64,000 nt of DNA, taken from assembly GCF_037975245.1 (NCBI RefSeq), contig NC_092582.1, positions 6,800,001 to 6,864,000 of the forward strand, read 5' to 3'. A program made the translations under genes and the position numbers. The notes under the pieces are model-generated. The model was given only the letters and a program-made list of their open reading frames with translations, was not told where the DNA came from and did no database searches. The stretch is from Apostichopus japonicus. Lineage: Eukaryota > Echinodermata > Holothuroidea > Aspidochirotida > Stichopodidae. Shown one piece after another: positions 10,656 through 25,154 of this stretch; within the stretch, counting starts at the first letter, position 1, and the number at the start of each line of letters is the position of its first letter.

Positions 10656-11224
10656 GTTGTCGTAGAATTGCTTCAATTATTTAACAAGCTTTGTCAATAA
10701 TTTATGAAATCTAGGAATTTGAATGTCGAGCCAAGCAAGGTTAAACCAAGGGGACTGTTTTTTTATAAATTTTTAACTCCAAAGAGTAAAAAAATGACTC
10801 TTTGGTAATGTTCAGGATGATCACTCATTAGGAGTGAAAGTGAGGAGTGAAAGTCACTCTTTGCCAAAATGTGGCTCAATGCCAAACTTTTGCTGACTAT
10901 AGTAAAATGATTTCACTTAATATTAGATGAATGTGTGAGTTTTCATTCCGAGGAAGCGAACGAAATTACTCATCGAAAGAGTGACAAATGATGGCTACAT
11001 ATAGTATGTGTAGACCAAATAAATTGACCACAAATCGTTGTTAGTATTAACTTTCATCGCAGCTGTGGAAAACCTCTTAAGATAATTCCACGCGGTGCCA
11101 ATTTGCGGACACCTCCCGCAATACCGCTTCCCAACCCACCCAACACTACCCACTTACAATAAACACTCGTTGTACAGAAGGCAGCAAGCTAAAGTTAATG
11201 AAAGAACTTTGATAGCCTATATTA
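10656..11224. other. No gene; cluster of CACTCTTTG-like motifs
   Basis: Between 10779 and 10990 the phrases GACTCTTTGG, CACTCTTTGCC, GAGTGAAAG and GAAAGAGTGAC occur in both orientations, like a decayed inverted-repeat element. No coding signal was seen. Confidence 0.35.
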
Positions 11225-11855
11225 CTTTTGATAGTTGAAAGAAGAACATATTAAGCATTGTGGCGAAAGTTGCACCCAATTCCAATGTGCTGTTTATGAG
11301 ATATTAACAAACTCATATTTTTAAGTGATTGAATGTGAGACAATGCCATGGACGTATACTCTGGGAAGGGTTGGTGTCATTTTCCCACTTTCTAGAGCCA
11401 TAGGCCACACAGTACCACCGATTCTCCATTCATACGGTTAACATTATAATTAGCATGAATTTGCAACTGCAACCAATCGCGTTACTTTAAGTTTTAAAAT
11501 AATTCAAAATCGATCAACTTATCGTAATTACTTTTCGATCTTCATATTTACAGTATAGGATTAAACAAATACATGTAACTAACTCTTCAATCTGTTATCG
11601 ATCAAACACGTTACAATTTAAGAGAGGAAACATAATTTATGTTGTTGCATTATTGATAAGCAAAGTTGTTTGCGAAATGAAATATTCAGTGCATTCATTT
11701 ATGTTAAGCGTGAAATCAAATTAAGTAACGTAGGCTAATTAAAAGACTATTCTAGAGCAAAATTTATTTTTGCTATTTGAAAGAGGAACATAATTTAAGC
11801 ATTGTGGCGAATGTTGCATCCATTCCAGTGTGCTGTTTATGAGATATTGACAATT
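11225..11855. repeat. Direct repeat pair of about 85 bp
   Basis: Positions 11225-11312 and 11769-11855 share long near-identical phrases, including TTAAGCATTGTGGCGAA and GTGCTGTTTATGAGATATT. The copies are in the same orientation, about 545 bp apart. The DNA between them shows no coding frame that I recognise. Confidence 0.7.
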
Positions 11856-14800
11856 GAAGTTGTCACATTTCTGACAAAGTGAACTTGAAGCAAACAAATG
11901 GGATGTGATAGATGCTTGATAGATGTTGCTTTGACCTTGAATTGGATACATTATGCTAGTTTGCCTTAGGGGATCTGAAGTTTATGAAGTAGCAATGCAT
12001 GTGATAAAGTCATTTGCTTATTATGTATATATCAACTATTAAGAGTACACATTTGCATGGAAATCCTAAAGAAAAAAACAAACATATTTATGTGCATCGA
12101 TGACATCATGCCAGCTGTTTGCCTCAAGTTCACATTTGATGCTAAACGTACAAACTTCAACTGCCACGAAACGAAAGTAGATGACAATTTCACCAGAATG
12201 CTTATAAGATTGTGCTCTACTATGATATGTAAATACTTAAGTATGGGTCTGGAGTAGTCTTAAATACCAATAAAAGCAAATGATATAGATGGATTAGATT
12301 TAATCGCTATAGAATGGCTAATTAATAATGATTGTTCTATTAATTGAACCAACTCATGTCTGGGATTAAATTAACATCAAAGAGTAAGTCAATAAGTTAA
12401 ATTCACTTTGAATAAAGATTTAATGACCTCAATAGAACCAGGCAAACCAATGCTTCCGTTGATATCAAACTATACTAAGTTATGCATTGAACGAATAAAG
12501 ACGTATGTAGACCAATGTATAATGTACCTTCACATTATAACACTATGAACACAATCTCTTCATCATATCTCCCTCGGCTTAAACCTTTCCGGATTCGAAT
12601 ACATTGTGATGTGGGAAATTATATATGTTCAAAATCCTGTAAACTATCTTCTTATATAAAATCTAATGTAACAAGTTAATGTAACAATGCAGTAAATGTT
12701 CACATATAATTATGTGAAAAATGTCCCTTCAAGTCTGTATACTTCTGTACATGTCACAGTTTATTATACAACAATTCTCAGAAACATGTGTAAAAAGAAA
12801 AATACGTCTTACATATCCGTAGCCTCATAAATGCATACCTTAGGCCTGTAATCTCATCTGTATGGATTTTTCTTACTCACGTGACTAATATGCTTAGGGT
12901 TAAAGGAGCCTTCGTCCATTTTCTTCAGTATAAAATTAAAAATTGTGCCACTTGACAAAGAGCTAAACCAATTAAGGTGTTACCCCGGAGGAGGAGGGAT
13001 GGGAGGAGGGGGGGGGGGGTCCTGAACTATTCATTAGTTGCTTGAATGCAATGAGATATAAATCTCAAAGATGAAGTTGTTTAAAAAATACAATCAAGTT
13101 TCTTTCCTGCATCTGAATAAGCTCGAAATACTGAAAATTGTTACGATGTTTGTCATTTATTATGTACCTAGCTTGGTGTTCTGCGTCTGATGAAAACAAA
13201 ATGCCAGCTATACAAGACAACGTGTAAGATGATATTGTCAAATCAGTCCTCGGAGTATTTATTGTCGCAGGTAATTTGTTGCTGGCAATGTGTTATGACT
13301 CAGGTATAGACTAACAAGCTACGACTTCATTTCATTTTCGCTAACAGCAATGCACCGAAATGAAAGACATCAATCTTTTAGAAGAAAACAAATTACCCAA
13401 GTCTGTTCTTTAAAAACTGGATACAAGATTCAAATCTTTTTCCCCGTCTTATTTGTTGACATAAATAAATAATCTTGGAAGCAATTTGACATTTGGGAAG
13501 ATGATGTGTTCAAATAGTTTATGTTGAGAGTATAACTCTCCCTGTCTTGATCCAAGCGATGCAACTGAAATTGATTCAGATATAGAGAGAACATTTTAAC
13601 AAATCCTCGCCGTAAAGTAAGAAGTTAATTCACTTCATTGTTTTCTGTTTCATCTGTCAAGAAACTACCGAGTGAAATTAGGTTATGAATACGTTAATTA
13701 TATGCAAAACAAGTGATATGGTGGAGTATAAACAGACAGAAGCTGAAATACACTATATCTATTTATGAACACACCTTTTGCGTAAGGCATGTGCAAGCGT
13801 TTGTATTACTTTGACAACCAACTTATAACGAAAAATCGTAAGGGCAGAATTCGTCTGCAAAAGCCTCGAATTTATAGGTAATATCTGTGCACGATAATTA
13901 CCTGTATTTCTTTCATCTGTACTACACATCTATGAATTTATGGAATATTAAGAAAGTGTTATTATTCTTTATAATTAACGCAATTAATGTATGGTGATTG
14001 GGGTTTGAGAGGGGATCAAGTGTTTGGTTTTCGTGTCCAGATTCTATCTTAGGAGACATTTCGTAAAAGTAGATCAAATCGAAGTTGTTATTGGTTAAAT
14101 CGTATATACTGTTGTGTTTAAAATACATCCTTGCTTCTATATGTGGATAAAAGTAAGTTTGATCTTACGTTATTGAAACAAATTCAATTAAAAAATGCAT
14201 TACCTATAGGCCTCAAATTTTACAGAATCATGCACAATTGTTTTTATTCTAATGCTACTTTAATTCTTGGAGGAGGTTCTGACCGTTCAAAGTATTAAAT
14301 CAGAGACATCTAGAGGTGCTAAATGAGACAAAGACATGGCTATACATGGTTATACTCTGGAGTGTTGCAGTGGAATACATGTTCGGGGTCTAGACAATAT
14401 ATTGATTTATTCTAGCATATTTGAGGAGGCCACGCTGATGACTTTTTTTAAAGAAAGACTAAGTCTGTTTGATATTCATTCATTTGCATGATAAATGAAG
14501 ACAGGATTTAACTAGTATCACAAGTAACACATTCTTTATAAATGCTGTATGAGTCAGTTGGCGTTATTGTGTGTAGGTGGTGTATAATTATGGATATACA
14601 GTATGTAACCGGTAACGTGACACAACGGATTTGATTGAGAACAGGAATTACGATTGCCGATAGCAATGTCATTGTCAAACCGAGACACATGTGCAAGTTG
14701 TCCTTGAGGGAGGGGCGGGGGGGGGGGTTCTATATGTAGAGACTAACGTCAGTTTCCGTTGACCCAGTTTCAAACCGATCGGTAAAGAACAAGATCAACA

Positions 14801-17800
14801 AAAGAAGAAACCAAACATGAGAGAGAAAGAATGAAAGAAGGCTAAAGGATGATGCAAACGCCAGTGATAGTAACCTTATGTGATTCTGTCGACAAGATTT
14901 GCATATACGCTATACGCTAATATGACATAGATTCAGATTGCAATCCAACAACCTTAGGCAAAATTCGTCATTTATTTCACTAAATGAAGGTTAATGAAAC
15001 AGTCATTAGTGGTCACACTCTGTTGTCGTTGCTCATTATTTTGTTTTCATTTTGAATGTTAATAGAATCCTTGTAAAAAGTACATATATAAGAGAAAAAA
15101 GTAGGCGAAGCCACTATCCGACGTTACTTTATGTGGTTTTTTTTGGAAATTCTCGACAGTCAGCGTGTTTGACGTGTGACGTTATACAGAAGAACGGAAC
15201 AAGGCTGTTTTAAGTCAATGTATGAATTTTAGTTTGGTTATTATAGACGCCTTGACACTTCCAGCAATTTTAGCATGAACAAAACTTGATGTTTTCACGG
15301 TAATTCTATGATGAAAATAATTAACAAAATATAGGACCATGCATAACTTGACTCCTCTTCACAATGTGTGGTTTTTAATGAATGAAATCACGTGATAAAT
15401 GACATAATTAACATACTCTCATAAACAAATATTTGGTATTTATTACACAAACAGGAATGGTTCATATTTCCTCTTCCTATATCCTGCGTTGGTGAAATAG
15501 TATCCTGATAACCGATACAGGAAGTAATTGTTCCGACTCATATAGCCGGTACTACGTGATGTGAAAAAATATGACAAAATCAGGTCAAAGACTGAAGAGC
15601 TGTCATACATGAACTGTCAAGAGATTTACTCTCAAAAACATACAAATGATAAATTATGGTTTGAAGAAGGCACCGATATCTAAACAAAAACAACATTGGG
15701 TTGAGACACATTCTTCGGTATTGAAAACGAAGAGTAGGATTAGGAGGAGAGAAATTAATGATCGGGGGTGGTGGTGGGGTGGGGGTGGGGAGGAAGAGAT
15801 GAGTGAAGGGCTTTTCATCCAAACAGTTAATTGTATACGTTTACATCTTTTGAAGTTAAAAGTCTCAGTTCAATGTAAATGCGCAAATTAAGTAACAACA
15901 CTGACAATAAGTAGGCTGTATATACAATGCTGAACAACAGTGCGTTGTAAATCATAACTGCGCCTGCGTCCAGTGGGCCTATAGCAACACGAACCGGTGC
16001 GGTCATTGTGTAGCCTACTACGCATACGTACTTAGTATAGTACACTACATACTAAGCTATATGGTTACGGTCGTCAACACATGTGAACAACTACCATCAA
16101 GAAGATGACTTTTGTAGTACAATGGCCTTAACATTTGATCGGACAGAAAAACATGTGAACCAGGACATGAAACACTACTTTTGGAGAATGACGTTTACTG
16201 TTCGTTGGAACGTGTATTTCTTGAATACATTTTGCTGCTGTATTCCCTATCAGTAACGGCATGCCTAGGCCTAGCAGTTAGACATTACGTAATAACTCCT
16301 TAAGATTTTTTTCTTCCATCAACAATTTTACTTCAAAAGTCACAACGTTGGGTCCAATATATAGAAACGCGCGTGTAAGGAGGTGGGCGTATAGAGGGTT
16401 GTATCGCAATCGTCTTTTAGAGGTATTTAAACCGTTTTCATATGAAGTGTTTGAAATATTGTAACACAAAAAGTATTCTCAAGGGTTCCCTGAGATATAG
16501 TAAAAGTCCTATATAGGCCTCGCTTACTGAAAAAATATATATAAGCTACATGTCGTTCAGCAAATGCCTGGAGTACTTTTACAGTTGCAAGACTTCTCCC
16601 TCTGTTTGGGCCAATCGTTTCTAATAACATTCAATGCATGAGTCGCTCAACCATTTCCCTCGGACATACTTGACTAAACCCAGTCTAATCCGTCACGTGA
16701 CGTCAAACCTCTTTAACCATGAACAGATGCCTTGAATGGCTAATATCCGGGGTGTTAATCGCCCAGCTCCAGAATAGATCCAAAACTATGAAAGCAAAAC
16801 CCTCCCATGAAAAGTGATTAAGTAAAACGCGGCGGTAATTAAGTTTTCGGAGTCATGCGTGGTCAGGTTGAGCAGGGTCGCATTCTGAATCAATTTGTCT
16901 CTTTCGTCTCATCTCTCTCTCTCTCTACATCTTTTAGCAACTGAATGAGAAGTAGCGAGACCAATAAAAAGTTATGAATTTCATTCTGCTCAAACTGCTT
17001 GAGATTATTTCCGCTGCTTAGCGTTTCAACTTTTATAGGTACTACTCAGTAAAAGGTTACTATATAAGATAAAAAGACTGTGCCAGTGTACTGCATGATT
17101 AAACAGCAAAGCGTATACTGTAACGCGAAAGGACGGCGTTCCAAGTGCATAGGGGAACAATTGAATTTTATTGTCATATAATTGGCCGGTAACGCGCACA
17201 TGTCCATTTGATGAACGATTGAACGGTTTTCGAATGTTCCTCTAAACTCTTAAAATGTACAACTCGTATTTATTCTATGTATTAGACATCCATTATCGTC
17301 GATTTCATATTATACAGCTGTTTTCTGTTCATTAAAGATATTCTCAGGCAGTGATTCGATCGGCACGAATGAAGCTATATGGGTAAACTGGTATAGTTTG
17401 TTATACCGTACACCAGCAAACTGTGATACCCAGGGGCTGAAATCAACGACAGTATCATCATGCCAGAAATCTCTTCAATTTCTTTTATATTCATCTGATC
17501 ACATCCTGCCAAAGATTTGACAGTAAATTAAACCCTAACAAAGAATTTAGTTCTAAAATGACCTTTGACATTGTCTCTTTCTTTTTGCTTTTTGTTTTGT
17601 TTTCTCGAGCAGAACATGACTCGTGTAACTCTCATTATATATTTTCTAACTGTTATCAACCAGTAACAGAGGTTCCGTACATTTCTTTCATGTAACAAGT
17701 GCGCAAAACCGTCGTTTCAAAAGCATGCCTACATACTACTATACTTTGAAATTAAACATGCATAATAATGCCATCGGAGATAAAAGTGTTCAAGCATGGA

Positions 17801-18508
17801 CTGCAAGATTTCACGCAAAGCGCTTGGTTGAGAAAAGAATGAAAACACCTCTTCATGACCGCTCAGTCAGCGTGGTTCAATGTTACAATGTTGCTAAATG
17901 GAGGAAACGGGTTAGTTATAAGATAATAATAGCCTTGCTATTATTATTAAATTATAATTATTGTAACTGTAATATAATTAGAAAGGAATATAGTTTGATT
18001 ACATCCATTTTTTCCCCTTTGATCCCCGCAGCGTTTTGCATCAATCATTTTGGCGTGCAATTTTATCAGACCTGTATCTATTATTACTTATAATAAGACA
18101 GCAACTGAGATATAACCAAGACACCCTCGTAGACTTTGTTTTCGCCTATTGAACATAAATTAACGAAGAAAAATGAAAATGATTTCAGATTCAGCTTTGA
18201 TGAATATTTCGCCTCCCAGAAACTTTCTTGATATCAGTATATGAGCCTTATCAACGTGATATTTTAAACCCTAATTGAGAAATAAATACCAAACTTTTAT
18301 TACTCTAATTTTCATTATTTGAAATGACACTTGACTATTCAAGCTATATGATCTACGGTAGGCTATATAGGTATGAAATGTTACAATCAGATAAGATCTA
18401 AACAATTACAAAATCAGTCATTGCAACTATTTGTCTAAACGTTCAAATATGATACTAACACTTGGACGAAATGACTAAAACAAAAGAAGTAATCATGATA
18501 GGGCTTAC
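11856..18508. other. No recognisable gene
   Basis: AT-rich spacer with G-runs near 13008-13019, 14717-14727 and 15764-15790. The longest open frame, 17725-18093 on + (122 codons), has no family resemblance and an AT-rich, low-complexity second half; I regard it as accidental. Confidence 0.4.
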
Positions 18509-18681
18509 CGTGAACTTAAACTAGACGGGTCAGACATCACAGGTCTGAGACCCTCTTTAATCACCGAGAGTTGGCGTTTCATTTTCGCTGGATGATAATC
18601 ATCTTTAGTACCTTGTTTTCTTAAACTCGTAGTCGTATTTCTTCGGAATAAATAATTTGGGCGGACCGGCGATCTTTCCAT
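18509..18681 (-). CDS. Candidate first coding exon, unknown gene
   Basis: On the - strand an ATG at 18681 opens 57 codons that begin MERSPVRPNYLFRRNTTTSL and include PAKMKRQLSVIKEGL. The exon ends with two bases before a strong donor, CG|GTAAGC. The composition is hydrophilic and basic, rich in Arg, Lys, Ser and Thr, unlike the random frames around it. No acceptor precedes the ATG, so a first exon is the natural reading. I do not recognise the protein. Later exons would lie at lower coordinates, and I did not find them. Confidence 0.35.
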
Positions 18682-20315
18682 TGTTGTATATTGTAATATC
18701 CACAATTAAACAGCTCCCCATATATCACGTTAATCGTTATAAAGATATATCCAATTTCCAAACACACTCACACGCAAAGATATTACGTGCTGTTACTAAG
18801 CTCACAAATGCATACTAAATTAACACTCTTCACGTTGTATATATGGAGTGAAGTATTCCCATCGAACCGATACCGCGTGTTTAATAATTTCCTGTAGAGC
18901 TTCGCAATAGCTCTGACTATAGGATGGAATTAGACTAATAAGAACAGTCGTTTTGGAATTTTTGCACGATTTGATTTATATAGGCAGAAGAGGAGAACTA
19001 TGGACATAAATGTGATATATATAGAGATCAGTGTGGTGTGCAAGGCAGATGGAGGCGGGTGGTGGGGAGGGGGGGTGGTTCAACTTCAACCGTCAGTCAT
19101 GGGTGAAACGTTCAGTCGGAGGAATTTGCATCTAGTCGGGTGGGGGGGTGGGGGACGATCAAGACCATCTCCTGTGGGCCACAGGACGCCCTTCCATAAA
19201 GGTTCATACATACACTTTACTCAGTCGGGGGGGGGGGGGGATTAGAATTTGAATACAACTTTGAAATTCTTTGTACGAAACGGTAGGAAATCACTAGAAT
19301 GTTTTTACTGCAAATCGCCTGCGGTTAATCGACTTCATGAAGTCTCTCGATGATTCTTGAGTGATTCAAGAAAAGGAACTGCATAGGACGAGTATAACTT
19401 AAGAGGGTTTTTAGTAGGCTACTTACGGAGCTTGACCCAATTTCTTCCTGATTTTAGAAAATGTTCATGTTTCCTTCATTAAGTATATCCTCGCTTTAAC
19501 TCTTTCAAAGTCTTTTAAAGTACTCATACAGATTCATTAGACATTTTTTCTTGAGGGGGGGGGGGGGTAGGGGGAGGGGTGACGTTGCAATTAACAGATG
19601 TTCTCTGCATTCGGATGGGAAAAATAATTCTGAGGTTTAATCAAAACTGCCATCCAACAAATTTAAATACATGACATAAAACATACTTCCACGATACAAT
19701 CTACTTAACTAGTTGAACAAATGGCGTTGGCCACCGGAACTTTCTGTTGGAAAATATTTCGGAGCCATATTTGTTTCTGATATAGTCTTTGTAAACAACC
19801 CCAGAGTAAACCAGATTTGTGTTGCGAGTACAACATTCCGAGTAAAAGTTACAGTTAAATATGCCCAATGTCTGGATCAATGTTAATTATTCTACGATGT
19901 TATCTATGCCTCATAATCAGGGAGCTGATATTGCTAGAAATGGCAGTTCTTAGCAAGGTCAAAGAGATATCCACATTCTAATATTTCATAACACAAACAA
20001 CCACGATTAAAAGACTAGTCACCAGATGTTCTCCTGATTTATTTTTTATGACATATACATAAACTTACTTAACAACAAGTTAGTATGATTAAAAACTGCT
20101 CTTTCTGCAAGTGACCATTTTAATCAAACAGAAATCTGAACCAAGTGCGAATGGTATCACGTTTTGAAACGGTAGACGAAGTCAAAGATGTAATATTACT
20201 TTCCAGGGGAGGATTCATATAAACAACCGTGATTAGTTTCGAGTGTGTAGTTCTTTCTTTTGGCACATGTAAGTACTACTGTATAAGAGGGGACACCTGC
20301 ACTATCGTTATCTAT

Positions 20316-20319
<4 letters not shown>
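18682..20319. other. No gene; G-rich patches
   Basis: Contains the G-rich patch 19040-19240, a 14-G run at 19227-19240 and a 13-G run at 19555-19567. No exon or RNA gene was recognised. Confidence 0.45.
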
Positions 20320-20346
<27 letters not shown>

Positions 20347-20353
20347 CTATATC

Positions 20354-20399
<46 letters not shown>

Positions 20400-20483
20400 A
20401 ATATATTATATATATATATATATGTATATATACATGTATATATAAATATATTATATATATATAAATATATTATATATATATAT
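20320..20483. repeat. (TA)n microsatellite with interruptions
   Basis: About 160 bp of alternating T and A, broken by ATCT, ATGT and ATAAATATAT variants. Translated frames here are pure Tyr/Ile repeats and are not genes. Confidence 0.95.
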
Positions 20484-21943
20484 GAAAAACATATCTCGAA
20501 AATAATAAATATATACTTAATAAATGGCGAGAAACGACCCACTAATGCTACTTTATGTTTCAGTCCCTTAGTTTGTTTCCATCAAGCGAATGGACAGGAA
20601 ATGACTGTAGGCCTATTAGATAAGTATAAATAATTATAACGTAGAAATATCCCATCTAATTGGAAGATATGTTTTAGCCCCTGGATTAGCTTTTCATCAA
20701 ACATTGCGGGAGATATTGCTGAGTAAAAATCCATTTGTCGATGATCATTTTCTCTCTCTCAGAGAAACATATGAATACGTCACTGGTTTGATGAAAAGAA
20801 AGCGATTGGGAACTTAATTGAGTATGATAACCTTAAATGATGTAATGCATTTCTGATCGCGCAATGCACAATATTTATCAGATAAGATGAGATAAGTTTA
20901 TATGGCGTTGAAGATATTATGTACATTAATAAGCTGTATTGACTTCTCCCTATACTGGTTGATTCCTCTGTTGCAGTTCGATTTTTTATGAAGGAATTTA
21001 AAGAGGTCGAGATCAATCGATAGAGAGAGAGAGGTGGAGAGAGGGGTAGGGGGGGGGGGACTCTAAAGAAGAGATAAAAGGGAATAAATAGATTTCTGAA
21101 TTTAAATTACCCGAAAACATTAAACGATTTAGAAGACTGAAATGGTTATTTAAGTTTGCAGTCTGTGAAAGGCGCACTGACTTCACGTAGAATAACTGAT
21201 GCACGGATGATGTGCATTTTTTGTTACTCCTTATGTTCATTAAAGAGGCCTCAAAGCCATCAGAAATTAATAAAAGTGATTCTATCGGTTAACTATAAAT
21301 CACTTGTACAACACATCTAGGATGATCAAACTACCCAATCTATTTTTCCCCATTCATATGGTGCCCATTAGCGATGTTCATAATATTACTTGAATATGGA
21401 AGTCAATTTATCCAAATGATGCTTGTTTTTAGAAGTCCCAAGTGGGTTATGACAACATTAATGTGTGCATAAAATGTCTATACCCTGTTTCAGATTGATT
21501 GTTTTGAATTGAGAGACAAAGAATATATCGTATCTAGAACTGCATTTGCCTGCAAATACGCATGTATTAATTTAATAATAATAATCAGGTAAAGTTATTT
21601 TTACGACGCTAAAGCGACCACGAATGTGGTAGAAGCCCGCAAGGGTTTATGGATTACAACTTTCACATCGGGTGGCTTCAAATTCAACATTTTAACACAA
21701 ATTTAGAAAGTCGTTTCAGATGGAAAACCGTAGATTGCTCATGGATGAAAAATCCACTCGGCCACAGCACCGGTATGTATTGTATTGCGCCTGGAGTGCT
21801 TACAGTATTAGGAATAACTTCCCGGTTGTTAATGGTGTTATTTGTTGGGCGGACAACACACCAGGGAGCATTCTCATGTAGGTACCGACAAAGTGAGGGC
21901 GCTTGTGAGCGCTGTGACAGGCTCAGAATAATTTGGGCTACGA

Positions 21944-22069
21944 AGCTATAGCCTCTGAAACTGCAAATGTACAGAGACTATATGAAACTTAAAGTTTCGC
22001 GTTCAGTCATGTAAGTATAGTTCTCTTGGCCAGTAATACCAAGTTGTAGCGCGCACGCGCACTACAATA
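21944..22069 (+). repeat. Unclassified 126-bp dispersed repeat, copy 1
   Basis: It begins GCCTCTGAAACTGCAA and ends CGCGCACTACAATA. It matches the reverse complement of 39654-39779 along its whole length, with about 75-80% identity by eye. Blocks such as CAGAGACT, TATGAAA, GTCATGTA, CAGTAAT and CACGCGCACTACAATAA are shared. No terminal inverted repeat, tRNA box or coding frame was found. Confidence 0.75.
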
Positions 22070-25010
22070 ACAACTCAGCGGACGGATGGCTTTGCTATAA
22101 GTAGGAGAGAAAATAAGTCCCGTGATCACCGTGGAAAACAGTACGGTATACTATAGCGATTAAATAAGCGTTTGTTTATTAACATATGCATATAGGTTAT
22201 TGAAATCATTTATCTCATATTTCCTGCCTACTGTAAATGATTTGGATGGATGCTCTATAAAGAATAGTATTCCTGATTAATTCATTATATTTATCGACAA
22301 TGTCGGAAATGAATTTTTACTTTCATGAATTAAGGTTTTATCATGAGTTACTCAGTTAATATGTATCGTGCCTCACAGTGACGATAAAGATTGCTCTTTC
22401 TAGAGTTATACATACGTTAGTTATTAGCCAGATGAAGCTGATGTGTTACGTTAAATATATAGGATGTGAGTTGTGCTTTAACTTCCTCATTAAACATACG
22501 GTGCTGATAGAGTAACCCATTATGGTACCTGAAAATGAACGTCAATCTTTCAAACTTTATAGCTTTGATTTTCCGTGAAACATATAGAGATATTACAGTG
22601 TGGCTTTAATATAATTTTTTTTTAAATAACACACAAGTTCAGGAAGTCTAAAGGTTCGACAGTCCGTCTTGTGATTTTGGTTGTTTTTCTTCGCGTAAAC
22701 AACATCATAGAGAATTGTAAAAAGAATGGGGGGTGGGGTGGGGGAGACGTTGAAGACTCAAGGGTCAGATTACGATGCCTCAAGGTCAAACCTGTATTTT
22801 GAACTGCGTTTTACAGTACGGTTGGATCATGCTGGCAAAGCTATCAAATAGTAATTGGATGCCAATCACTGTTTCAAATATAAAATAGTATACACATGCA
22901 ATTATAGCAGTGGCTGTCACTCATGCAACAAATTATGAATCCTTCATTTTATTTCAAAAGTCCTCATTAAGTTAATGTTACATACTTTTTTATCCTTTAA
23001 AATATATTATCCTGTCGCGAATTTGATTATTTGTATAGTGCGATTTTCGTAGATACAGAGTGTGTAGCAGGTAAGGCTAGAGTATGCGACCACCAAATAT
23101 ATATATATATCTTAACAAAAAAATTCAATCTAAGAATATGCTAAGGGAAAGATAGTTCAAGACACTGATTTAGCATTGAAATCAGATAAATAGCAAACCC
23201 ATCCCTCAGTATTCACCTATAAACATGTATGAAAAGTTCCCTCAAAACTAGCAATGCCAATTATGTTCCGTCGAGAGTCAATACAGGCCCAGGAGACTGG
23301 GCCGTCTTTCAAGGGCTTCACTGTTTAAAGTTTATTGTGAAAATGAGGATACATTTACTTTCATCTCATATTTTCCTGGGCCGCCTAGTTGACCCTGGGG
23401 CCAGAGGGTTCTCCCTCCCCACATCATATGTGTCTTAGCATGATGCATGTACGGTGATCCTAATACTTTTTGGTCCTGACTGATTTGTGCCGTTGCTTTA
23501 ACATTAGACTACTATCATTGCCCGCCTGTAAAGACCTGCTTCACCGTACGCTACGCGGGCTACAACTTTCACTGAACTGAATGCAGATTTTGTTTTTCGA
23601 AAGCCCCAAAAAATTGAATAAAAAATATGTCGGATGACCAGTTTACGTGACGACAGCTCTCTTTGATTCGACAAGAGGACGCAGAAAATATTGGAGGCGC
23701 TATGCAATAATTACAAGAAGATCATATATCATTAAACATGCATTCTAAGATTACACACAAGTTTTTAACTATATTCTGTTTCAGTATTTTGACTAATTGG
23801 AACTCCATATATGGAAATGGAAGTAAAAAATGATAAGAATATGAACGTACAATATGTTTGCTTGTAATGCGAGCTTACATAACTCAACAACAATAACCAA
23901 ATGTAAAAAAAGGTACAATGTTTTTTAGATAGGCTGCTATCTTTCTATACATTTCCATATCATGGACTTGGAACATAATTATTCGATCGTATTTATTATG
24001 TACGTCTTTTTGTACCAGAGACACCCAAGTACCAAAAGATGGAAATCATGCAGTTTCATTTTGACCAGGCTAAAGCCAGAAAAACACTTTTTTTTTTGTT
24101 CCCTCTTATCTTGGGCTTTTAATTTAATTTTCGTTCTTTTATCCCTTCCATTTGCTTCGTGTCAATCTAACAAATTACATTACGTTTACACCTCTTTTCC
24201 CATCAAATTATATTTATTAAAAAGCTCATGCAGTTTTTTACAGATTGAAAATGGAGGTCAGCCACTGATCAAATTTCCCTTTTAAGAAAAAAAGAAGATT
24301 TTATATAAAAAGAAAAAAGCGGGAAAAAGGTTTTAGGCTGCGCTGTCAACAATCTATAATTCATATTTTCATATTTCAACGTAATAATAGAACAAGCTTA
24401 GTGTCCCTTCAATATTAAATGTATGTTGAATCTAGTGATAGGTAGAAGCTTTGGCCAGTCTGTGTCAGAAGTAAAAAAAAAACGAAAAAAAAAACTGAAG
24501 TAAAACGACAACATGACGGTTGCCGATTGCATGTATAATATTTGATGCCAGTGTTGTATAGCACTAAATGCCATGCGTCATTGTAAAATATCTAAATATG
24601 TACGATCTCATTTTGAAGTATCTACACAAGCTTTAGGCTATGTTTCTTCCTCCGATACACGTCTGGTGGCTGGTTGTCAATTATACTTATATTTTAAGGT
24701 ACCATTTTCTCAGTTCTAGTCAACTACTTATGATTTATGCCTTTTCATTTAACTGTTTAGAAATGATTTGTATTGGTCTGATTCCCTTGTCTCCAGGGGG
24801 GGGGGGAGGATATGAACTAAAACAGACAACGAATATGGAACATTTGTTTATAAATACTTCATGCGACTGTCATGTGCCAATACACCACACACTGGAACTA
24901 TACAAAAGCATTTTTTATCTATAGGCTACATAACTTAATTAGTTAAGTTAGACACAAGAAAGAGAAGATTGTATGGCTTCCCTGTGTGTGTAGTTTATAG
25001 GCTGGGTTTG

Positions 25011-25033
25011 TATATATATATATATATATATAT

Positions 25034-25087
<54 letters not shown>
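25011..25087. repeat. (TA)n microsatellite
   Basis: Almost pure TA dinucleotides with one GA interruption. It directly abuts a SINE remnant. Confidence 0.95.
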
Positions 25088-25091
<4 letters not shown>

Positions 25092-25154
25092 GAAATTGTA
25101 GTAAGTTGGAAAATCCAGAACAGCGAAAACTTCCAGCCTCCACCGGGATTCAAA

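Noticed and set aside
17725-18093. 122-codon + strand frame
   Set aside because: No family resemblance; the second half is low-complexity Ile/Leu/Asn/Tyr from AT-rich DNA, with no splice context.
19420-19450. Micro-exon on the minus strand before a GTAAGT donor
   Set aside because: A 21-base segment between an AG and GTAAGT with no coding context is easily a chance arrangement.
20229-20633. 134-codon open frame rich in Tyr and Ile
   Set aside because: It is a translation of the (TA)n microsatellite, not a gene; the same holds for the frames at about 25.0, 36.2, 47.7 and 50.9 kb.
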